Position numbers and translations under genes: made by a program. From IMG/VR virus record IMGVR_UViG_3300009155_002886, positions 1 to 24,169 of that record: DNA of 24,169 nucleotides; one strand, written 5' to 3'. How positions within the stretch are numbered: the stretch's first letter is position 1; the number at the start of each line of letters is the position of its first letter. The notes beneath the pieces are model-generated. The model saw only the letters and a list, made by a program, of their open reading frames with translations. It was not told the origin of the DNA and searched no databases. The stretch comes from a virus. This document shows positions 19,230 to 24,169 of the stretch, one piece after another.

Positions 19230-19690
19230 CAGCTGATTGTTTCCATAGCAGCCGCGCGAAGAGTAGTATATACAGCGTCTCCGTCGCTCAGACTCCGAAA
19301 GTAATTCGAATATTTGTCAACAGCTTCTGTTTCGTGGGTAGCCTGAACCAGACGGAACTGCTTTGCTACAACCGAACCTCTACCTAACTCCCGTGGTGAC
19401 ATCTGCACTTCACCTTCAACAAGATAAAGTTTCGGTTGTCCGATTAAAGCATCAGACCGCTGAACTTGAGATGTTAGAATCGGGCTTGGTAGCGGTTCTG
19501 ATGGAGGAACCATCAGCGCAGCATCTTGAGTCGATAAAGTCCAGGCTGGTTGCTCGTTCCTTACAACTGTATACGCAGTATTCTGATACGAATTATCAAA
19601 CATTCCATCGTCTCGTTCGTAATCGAACTCTACAGGCTCGACAACTTCATTAACAGTAGTCTTGTTCTTTGAACCCTTGGGTCTTGGCAT
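19229..19690 (-). CDS. Unknown protein with RPKGSKNK motif, 153 aa
   Basis: Not recognised. Starts MPRPKGSKNKTTVNEVVEPV, where RPKGSKNK resembles an AT-hook-like basic motif often seen at the start of phage DNA-associated proteins. The middle is Pro/Ser-rich and probably disordered (SEPLPSPILTSQ); the C-terminal part is helical. ATG 19690 has AAGGAG 6 bases upstream, and no upstream in-frame ATG has a comparable site. It overlaps the 3' end of neither neighbour. Confidence 0.78.
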   Translation of the reverse strand: MPRPKGSKNKTTVNEVVEPVEFDYERDDGMFDNSYQNTAYTVVRNEQPAWTLSTQDAALMVPPSEPLPSPILTSQVQRSDALIGQPKLYLVEGEVQMSPRELGRGSVVAKQFRLVQATHETEAVDKYSNYFRSLSDGDAVYTTLRAAAMETIS

Positions 19691-19700
19691 AATCTTCTCC

Positions 19701-20246
19701 TTAATAAAATTCAACAATTTCATCTGCGATTCCATATTTCACAGCTTCTTGGGCACTCAGCCAGACGTCTTCTGGAGGTAAGAGATACTTTCTGACCTCT
19801 TTTTCACTCAACCCTGTGCACTTTATATAGTGATCTATAAATCGTCTGGAAATATTGTGGATCTCTTTTGATCTAGCCATCAACTCATGTTCTTTTCCCC
19901 AGAAGATCGAGGAGAACTGATGGCTAAGAATACTTGTGTTTTCCGTTATGTAACGATGACCTTTTTTACCAGCGATGAACGCCAGTAGCCCACAGCTTGA
20001 TATCTCTCCTAGACCGTAAGTGTAAATCGGTATACGAGAGCCTTTCATTACATCAATCAGGCTGAAAGCTGCGGGTAATTCGCCACCAGGAGAGTTGAAA
20101 ATAATCTTCATGAACTTCGGTGCAGTCTTCATCAAGTTACGTTCGATGATGAACTTGATCGCGTTAGAAGTAGTTTCGTTAGTGAAATCTTGATGGAACA
20201 AATAGTAATTATGATCCTCTAGAGTCTTCTTTTCGTCTTTCGTCAT
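19701..20246 (-). CDS. clpP: ClpP-like serine protease, 181 aa
   Basis: Peptidase of the ClpP family. The substrate strand is 'FNSPGGELPAAFSLID', the nucleophile S84 lies in GEISSCG (in place of GxASSMG), the base His109 is in SILSHQF, and D160 is in 'PEDVWLSAQEAVKYGIADEI'. The length is close to that of bacterial ClpP. Phage members may act as prohead or regulatory proteases, or join the host ClpX/ClpA; no ATPase gene is adjacent. ATG 20246 follows GAGGA by about 6 bases. Confidence 0.9.
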   Translation of the reverse strand: MTKDEKKTLEDHNYYLFHQDFTNETTSNAIKFIIERNLMKTAPKFMKIIFNSPGGELPAAFSLIDVMKGSRIPIYTYGLGEISSCGLLAFIAGKKGHRYITENTSILSHQFSSIFWGKEHELMARSKEIHNISRRFIDHYIKCTGLSEKEVRKYLLPPEDVWLSAQEAVKYGIADEIVEFY

Positions 20247-20261
20247 ATCGATCCTCGCTGT

Positions 20262-20777
20262 TTACATTATCTCAACTCGCAGAACCATTATTCCGGTACG
20301 CTCGAACCCGAGAGCTCTAGCAGAACCAAGAGAAAGATCAAACTCTCTACCTCTTATATATGGTCCTCTGTCATTCACTCTAACTGTTACACTCTGCCCA
20401 TTATCGGGATTAGTGAATCTTACAATTGTGCCGAATGGTAGAGAGCGGTGGGCGACAGTTAAACCCAGAGGGTTGTATTGTTCACCATTGGCAGTTACTC
20501 TACCATGTCTATACCAAGATGCTTTTGCGTTGTACCTTCGTACGATGCGTCGTTCCTTGGCGGCAGCGTTGTTGTCGCTTACCTCTTGAATATGAGCGTT
20601 ATTAGTTTCAACTGTTGCAACCATAGGGGTTGCTTCAATCGTATCAGCTTGTGGGCTGACAACACGTTCCTCCGTCAAAATGTTTTCACGTGCAATATTG
20701 TTATTTTGTGCTGCGCCAGAGATGCAGCATAGTAAAACGCTCAAACTCAAAAGCGCGACTAGTGTGCGCTTTAGCAA
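20262..20777 (-). CDS. rlpA: RlpA-like secreted DPBB protein, 171 aa
   Basis: Double-psi beta-barrel protein of the RlpA family, whose bacterial members are septal lytic transglycosylases that cleave denuded peptidoglycan. A signal peptide (MLKRTLVALLSLSVLLCCIS) is followed by a spacer of about 60 residues, then the DPBB domain (about 84-171) with AHRSLPFGT (H110) and VNDRGPYIRGREFDLS (D136). The signal cleavage is probably near GAAQ; the Cys pair is not a good lipobox. Start is TTG 20777, 8 bases after AGGAG. Probably exported to act on the cell wall in lysis or entry interference. Confidence 0.88.
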   Translation of the reverse strand: MLKRTLVALLSLSVLLCCISGAAQNNNIARENILTEERVVSPQADTIEATPMVATVETNNAHIQEVSDNNAAAKERRIVRRYNAKASWYRHGRVTANGEQYNPLGLTVAHRSLPFGTIVRFTNPDNGQSVTVRVNDRGPYIRGREFDLSLGSARALGFERTGIMVLRVEIM

Positions 20778-20850
20778 AGTTTGATCTCCTAATTTTGATT
20801 AACGGGTTAAACCCATTCCCGCAGTATGCGGTCGCGAAAGCATTTGGTAT

Positions 20851-21318
20851 TTATGCTGCCGCCAGACCCTTGTAACGATCCGCAGCAATACTAGCTGCAA
20901 AAGCAAAAGGCTTAACCTTCGGCTCGATGTTACAAGTACCTATGATGTAACCGATTGCTTGAGTAACGACGCATGAAGAGCCGTAACGTTCATCGGGGTT
21001 GATATCAAGGTGAAGCTCGCAGAATCTGTCTCCAATAGCTTCCTGGAGTTTGTAGTACAGTTCCTGAACCTTGTATGCTTCGTTCATCAACCTAAGTGCT
21101 GGTCGACTTACCTTACGATCGTAATCTAGCTCTCTGGTTACTTCGCCAAAGATCCTACAACCGTGTTTGCCATCGATATGAACAACTACGACCGTAGCAT
21201 AATCAGCATACCACTTTCCCTTGAGCTTGAATCTTTCGGAATCTGATCCGATGTAGATCTTCGATGTTGGCGAGCAGGTTTCGATATAGGCTATTACTTC
21301 GTTCATGTTCATATTCAT
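20851..21318 (-). CDS. RNase H-like protein, DUF458/YkuK type, 155 aa
   Basis: Appears to be an RNase H-fold protein of the YkuK (DUF458) type: 'KIYIGSDSERFKLKGKWYAD', then 'VVVVHIDGKHGCRIFGEV', 'ELHLDINPDERYGSS' and 'TQAIGYIIG', with conserved Asp residues in the first strand and 'DINPD'. Biochemical role is unknown. The start is ATG 21318, with in-frame ATGs at 21312 and 21306; the nearest purine-rich site (GAAAGAAG) favours 21318. It has its own promoter (21363-21390). Confidence 0.82.
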   Translation of the reverse strand: MNMNMNEVIAYIETCSPTSKIYIGSDSERFKLKGKWYADYATVVVVHIDGKHGCRIFGEVTRELDYDRKVSRPALRLMNEAYKVQELYYKLQEAIGDRFCELHLDINPDERYGSSCVVTQAIGYIIGTCNIEPKVKPFAFAASIAADRYKGLAAA

Positions 21319-21346
21319 GACACTACTTCTTTCTATTATTTTGCTG

Positions 21347-21787
21347 CTATCCCAGTAACCTTATTATACTAGATTCCTGGGAGAAGTCAAGCTTTTTTAC
21401 ATGTGATCTGTGAATCTTGCACATGATAAAATCGTTATAATACTTATCAGTTTCGAGAACTGAGCATTGAAACTGGAATTTTGCTTCCCAGTAATTACAT
21501 TCACCTTTACTCTTACAAAACATTAGAATCTCTCGGGAGAACTTGTCTTCGCCTAGAGCTTCAACATCGGCTATGAGAGTTTTGTTAGAACCCCAATACT
21601 TCTTCCAGTCTGACTCGACAAGGATTTTTTTCTTTTTACCCTTGACGATCTTACTCCTTCTGAACTTCAGAAGCTTCTTACCGATGTATTTCTTATTATC
21701 AATCAAGTTAGTAATGCAGTAAACGAAACCGACGTAATCATCTAGAACAGTTTCATCTACAGGCTGCGATTCGAAAATCCATGACAT
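21347..21787 (-). CDS. GIY-YIG homing endonuclease, 146 aa
   Basis: Free-standing GIY-YIG nuclease of the T4 Seg-like group. The motif pair is FVYCI (21-25) and KYIGKK (33-38). A basic insertion KIVKGKKKK follows, then WKKYWGSN and 'CNYWEAKFQF' with the catalytic Glu101. The C-terminal end is His/Lys-rich. ATG 21787 has AAGGA 9 bases upstream. The last 14 codons overlap the promoter of the next gene. It lies next to nrdB, and ribonucleotide reductase genes are frequent homing targets in phages. Confidence 0.9.
   Translation of the reverse strand: MSWIFESQPVDETVLDDYVGFVYCITNLIDNKKYIGKKLLKFRRSKIVKGKKKKILVESDWKKYWGSNKTLIADVEALGEDKFSREILMFCKSKGECNYWEAKFQFQCSVLETDKYYNDFIMCKIHRSHVKKLDFSQESSIIRLLG
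21363..21390 (-). promoter_or_regulatory. Sigma70-type promoter for the DUF458 gene
   Basis: Minus strand TTGACT (21390-21385), a 16-base spacer, TATAAT (21368-21363), within the final codons of the GIY-YIG gene. CTTGACT matches the early promoters. Confidence 0.75.
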
Positions 21788-21819
21788 AGAGAGGCATCCT
21801 TTTAACCCCTCTACTTATA

Positions 21820-22083
21820 TCAAAACATCTCACGCCCACCGTCTGGCCAATCATCTTCTTCGTCTTCGTCGTTTTCGTCGAATTCAATCAAGCCCATTTC
21901 TTTGAAGACTTCTTTCAACACCGGATCCGAGCTGTCACATTCGTCTAAGGTGTCGCAGTCATGGTCCGCGAATATTCCGAGAATAATTGAATAGAGTAGT
22001 TTACGATCTTCAGGATCGTCTACAATGTTAAAAATGGTTTCCGCAATTTCGTCAAAAATCTTCGATCCTGAACTCCAACCCAT
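21820..22083 (-). CDS. Small acidic phage protein, 87 aa
   Basis: Not recognised. Begins MGWSSGSKIFDEIAETIFNI, a helix, and ends with a long acidic run (DENDEDEEDDWPDGGREMF). It could be a protein-protein or DNA-mimic type partner; this is only composition. ATG 22083 shares a base with the nrdB stop (TAATG). Confidence 0.82.
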   Translation of the reverse strand: MGWSSGSKIFDEIAETIFNIVDDPEDRKLLYSIILGIFADHDCDTLDECDSSDPVLKEVFKEMGLIEFDENDEDEEDDWPDGGREMF

Positions 22084-23189
22084 TATAATGTCATCCCTTT
22101 AAATGTTTCTGTTGATACGTCTTTCTTCACGCCGCCGACAATATAAGATGTAATCTGAGTCTCCTGCGGTGCGACTTGAACCTCACCTCCGCTGATCCAC
22201 TTTTGTGTCCAGGGCAGAGGATTTGATCCGGTCTTATATAGCGTTGGCAAACCTACAGCCTGCATACGGCGATTTGTAATCCACTCGACGTAATCACAGA
22301 GAAGCTGTTTATTCAAACCGATCATAGAACCGTTCTTGAAAAGATATTCAGCCCAAGCTTTCTCCTGCTCGGCAGCAGATTTGAACATCGCCACGCAATC
22401 ATCACGAGTTTCTTCTTTGATTAACGCAAAATCGGGATCATCCTGAGGAAGAACCTTGAGCAGCTGCTGAGTTCCTGCTAGGTGAAGGTTCTCGTCACGA
22501 GCAATCAACTTGATGATCTTCGCATTGCCTTCCATCTTCTTCAATTCAGCGAATGCCCAGGAACAAGCAAAGCTGACGTAAAAACGAATGCCTTCAAGAA
22601 TATTGACCGAGGTAAGAGCCATCCAGAGCGCACGCTTGTGATGATAAGGCGATGGGGTGTTATGAGCATGCCAATTCAATGCCGCACGTTGATTCAGATC
22701 AATCAGATCGTCGTAGTACAAGCTGATATCCTTGGCGCAATCAACAATCTCCTGCATATCAAGGATGTCGTCAAGAACCTTAGACGGATCGCTATAGACA
22801 TTACGAATGATATGTGTATATGAACGTGAATGAACAGACTCGCTGAACGTCCAGGCGATAATCCAGTTCTCGAGTTCTGGAAGCGAAGCAATAGGGCTGA
22901 AAGCTGCCGTTGGCGCGCGACCCTGAACCGAATCAAGAAGAATCTGTCGCTTCAAGTTGCTGGTGAAGATGTGTTGCTCGTTCTTCGTCAAGTCGCGAAA
23001 ATCCTTGGTATCGCGAGTCAGGTCAACTTCTTCCGGAACCCAGAAGAATCCCATCTGCTGCCGAGTCAGCTTCTCTAGGAACGGATACTTCTGTTTATCA
23101 AATCTAGCAATGGTTGGAGCATTATCAAAAAATGCTCTAGCCTTCAGGTGATCCTTCTTGTTGCTAGAATCGAATACGTTGTAAGTCAT
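22083..23189 (-). CDS. nrdB: Ribonucleotide reductase class I beta subunit, 368 aa
   Basis: Small subunit that carries the dinuclear metal centre and radical Tyr for reduction of ribonucleotides. Metal ligands by family alignment: D86 (LLDS), E117 and H120 (FSESVHSRSY), E199 (ILEGIRFYVSF), and E233/H236 (RDENLH). The radical tyrosine is Y124. The C-terminal tail (VSTETFKGMTL) should bind the alpha subunit. The length is typical of class Ia. ATG 23189 has GGAAG 9 bases upstream; upstream starts are not needed. It follows a small 65-aa gene that separates it from nrdA. Confidence 0.96.
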   Translation of the reverse strand: MTYNVFDSSNKKDHLKARAFFDNAPTIARFDKQKYPFLEKLTRQQMGFFWVPEEVDLTRDTKDFRDLTKNEQHIFTSNLKRQILLDSVQGRAPTAAFSPIASLPELENWIIAWTFSESVHSRSYTHIIRNVYSDPSKVLDDILDMQEIVDCAKDISLYYDDLIDLNQRAALNWHAHNTPSPYHHKRALWMALTSVNILEGIRFYVSFACSWAFAELKKMEGNAKIIKLIARDENLHLAGTQQLLKVLPQDDPDFALIKEETRDDCVAMFKSAAEQEKAWAEYLFKNGSMIGLNKQLLCDYVEWITNRRMQAVGLPTLYKTGSNPLPWTQKWISGGEVQVAPQETQITSYIVGGVKKDVSTETFKGMTL

Positions 23190-23191
23190 TT

Positions 23192-23389
23192 CTATTTTCT
23201 TCCGATTGTAATGTTTTTGTCTGCTTTTATATCTCTGTTCGACCAAGTCCAACATTCACCGGTTTCGTTCTGAAAACAAACCCACATCAAATCGTGCTCG
23301 ATTCCATAATCAATCAAAACATGCGCCAGCCCCTTGCCGAGAGGTGTTACTATTGGCAAGGGTGGATTTAGCTGTATTAGATTTTGCAT
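23192..23389 (-). CDS. Conserved small phage protein between nrdA and nrdB, 65 aa
   Basis: Function unknown. The beginning (MQNLIQLNPPLPIVTPLGKG) and 'IDYGIEHDLMWVCFQNETGE' resemble a small protein I associate with similar positions in T4-superfamily genomes, which supports it as real. It is beta-rich (SH3-like guess). ATG 23389 overlaps the 3' end of nrdA, with GAGGA 9 bases upstream. Its stop lies 2 bases before the nrdB start. Confidence 0.85.
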   Translation of the reverse strand: MQNLIQLNPPLPIVTPLGKGLAHVLIDYGIEHDLMWVCFQNETGECWTWSNRDIKADKNITIGRK

Positions 23390-24169
23390 GCGTCACAATC
23401 CTCTTCAACAATAACTCCAGACAAAGGTTTTGGAGTTTCGATGTGTTCGCCAGCGCCGTCAGCAGTATTAAAGTAGTAAAGCTGCTTTCCGCCATAACGA
23501 TAGAACATCACGATATGTTTGACCAGTTCGGACATAGGTATCTGCTCTTCCTCATAGAACTTTGGATTGTATGAAGTGTTGACAGAGATACCCTGATCGA
23601 TAAACTTCTGTAGCACAGCGCAAATCTTCAAGTAGCCTTCCGGAGACTTTTGATCCCAGAGCAGGTCATACTTATTCTTCAGCTTTCGGACCTCGGGAAC
23701 GACTTGCTTCAGGACGCCATCCTTAGATTGCTTGACCGAAACAAGCGAACGCGGAGGCTCAATACCATTGGTTGAATTGCTAACCTGCGCAGAAGTTTCG
23801 GCAGGCATCAAAGCCATAAGTGTCGAGTTACGAATACCGTGTTCGCTAACCATTTCGCGAAGCAGGTTCCAATCCATATTATAAACCGGATGTGCTAGTT
23901 CGTCAACTTCTTTTTTGTAAGTGTTGATAGGAAACTGACCGTAATGGTAATGAGTTTCCTGAGACAGAGAACATTGCCCACGCTCGCGAGCGAGCTCGAC
24001 AGATGCCTTGATCAGATAATAAGACCATGCTTCCGCATACTGATGAATCTTTTGAAGACCTTCCTGAGTTATATACTGATAGCTAAGGTCGTTACGAGCA
24101 AGCCAGTAAGCAAAATTGACAATACCAACTCCAAGCGGTCTTCTCGACATTGTAGATCTTTTTGCTGCC
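23377..24169 (-). CDS. nrdA: Ribonucleotide reductase class I alpha subunit, C-terminal part
   Basis: Large catalytic subunit, 3' end only; the frame stays open to the window edge, so the gene starts outside. Family motifs seen: 'RRPLGVGIVNFAYWLA', 'NSTLMALMPAETSAQVSNST' (phosphate and loop region), 'NTSYNPKFYEEEQIPMSELV' and the tyrosine pair in 'KQLYYFNT' that relays the radical. The C-terminus DCDACKI carries the CxxC swinging arm reduced by glutaredoxin or thioredoxin. The ATG at 24150 is an internal Met. Confidence 0.95.
   Translation of the reverse strand, partial: AAKRSTMSRRPLGVGIVNFAYWLARNDLSYQYITQEGLQKIHQYAEAWSYYLIKASVELARERGQCSLSQETHYHYGQFPINTYKKEVDELAHPVYNMDWNLLREMVSEHGIRNSTLMALMPAETSAQVSNSTNGIEPPRSLVSVKQSKDGVLKQVVPEVRKLKNKYDLLWDQKSPEGYLKICAVLQKFIDQGISVNTSYNPKFYEEEQIPMSELVKHIVMFYRYGGKQLYYFNTADGAGEHIETPKPLSGVIVEEDCDACKI

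Noticed and set aside
20790-20820. GGGTTTAACCC palindrome upstream of the RlpA-like gene
   Set aside because: The usable stem is only about four base pairs and no U-run follows; not a credible terminator.
20848-20855. CATAAATA on the minus strand before the RlpA-like gene, a T4 late-promoter-like motif
   Set aside because: It differs from TATAAATA at the first base and overlaps the stop of the preceding gene. It is the only such site near a gene start, which is too little to call a late promoter.
1-24169. tRNA genes or CRISPR arrays
   Set aside because: No cloverleaf-like sequence ending in a typical T-arm, and no regularly spaced repeats, were noticed; a tRNA search tool was not available.

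Overview
This window looks like a stretch of a T4-superfamily (tailed, myovirus-type) phage genome. The evidence is a dense set of overlapping genes and a T4-type gene complement: class I ribonucleotide reductase (nrdA, nrdB), a FEN-like RNase H, PhoH, a glutaredoxin, dCMP deaminase, an SpeD-like decarboxylase, a ClpP-like protease, two free-standing homing endonucleases and many small conserved phage proteins. The early-type promoters have a CTTGAC -35 box. That form is favoured by alphaproteobacterial housekeeping sigma factors, so I infer an alphaproteobacterial host with moderate confidence. No tRNA, rRNA, CRISPR array or insertion sequence was seen.

Layout. (1) About 1-4,900, leftward: a promoter-rich early block. 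Nearly every gene or small operon has its own CTTGACT/TAAGAT-type promoter. It holds a large conserved unknown protein, an HNH endonuclease, a DUF932 protein, and small unknowns including two tandem paralogues. A 77-bp promoter-leader cassette occurs twice without a mismatch. (2) About 4,880-8,100, rightward: two nearly identical promoters, then 14 small genes. These include two tiny membrane proteins missed by ordinary length cut-offs and a tyrosine-rich lipoprotein. The block ends at a bidirectional terminator at 8,102-8,126. (3) About 8,125-13,735, leftward: DNA metabolism and takeover genes. They are an MGME1/RecB-like nuclease, dCMP deaminase, an IleRS-type zinc-finger mini-protein, a GGQ release-factor mini-protein, PhoH, a T4-conserved unknown and RNase H. 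A probably leaderless gene starts the block. (4) About 13,778-18,300, leftward: a tightly coupled sugar cassette. It holds GmhA, a heptose kinase, a GT4 glycosyltransferase, a GalE-like epimerase, a SAM methyltransferase and a cytidylyltransferase. (5) About 18,300-24,169, leftward: SpeD-like protein, SH3-fold protein, glutaredoxin, ClpP-like protease, secreted RlpA-like protein, RNase H-fold protein, GIY-YIG endonuclease, nrdB and the 3' part of nrdA.

How it may work together. The early blocks would be read by unmodified host RNA polymerase. The nucleotide genes (nrdA/nrdB, glutaredoxin, dCMP deaminase) supply deoxynucleotides, and the nucleases process DNA. The sugar cassette appears to make and transfer a heptose-like activated sugar, but it has no visible GmhB-type phosphatase. 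The most unusual observations are the duplicated promoter cassettes with two kinds of conserved initial transcribed sequence, the sugar cassette, and two mini-proteins derived from translation factors (IleRS zinc finger and GGQ domain) in one early operon. No stretch longer than about 150 bases lacks a gene.
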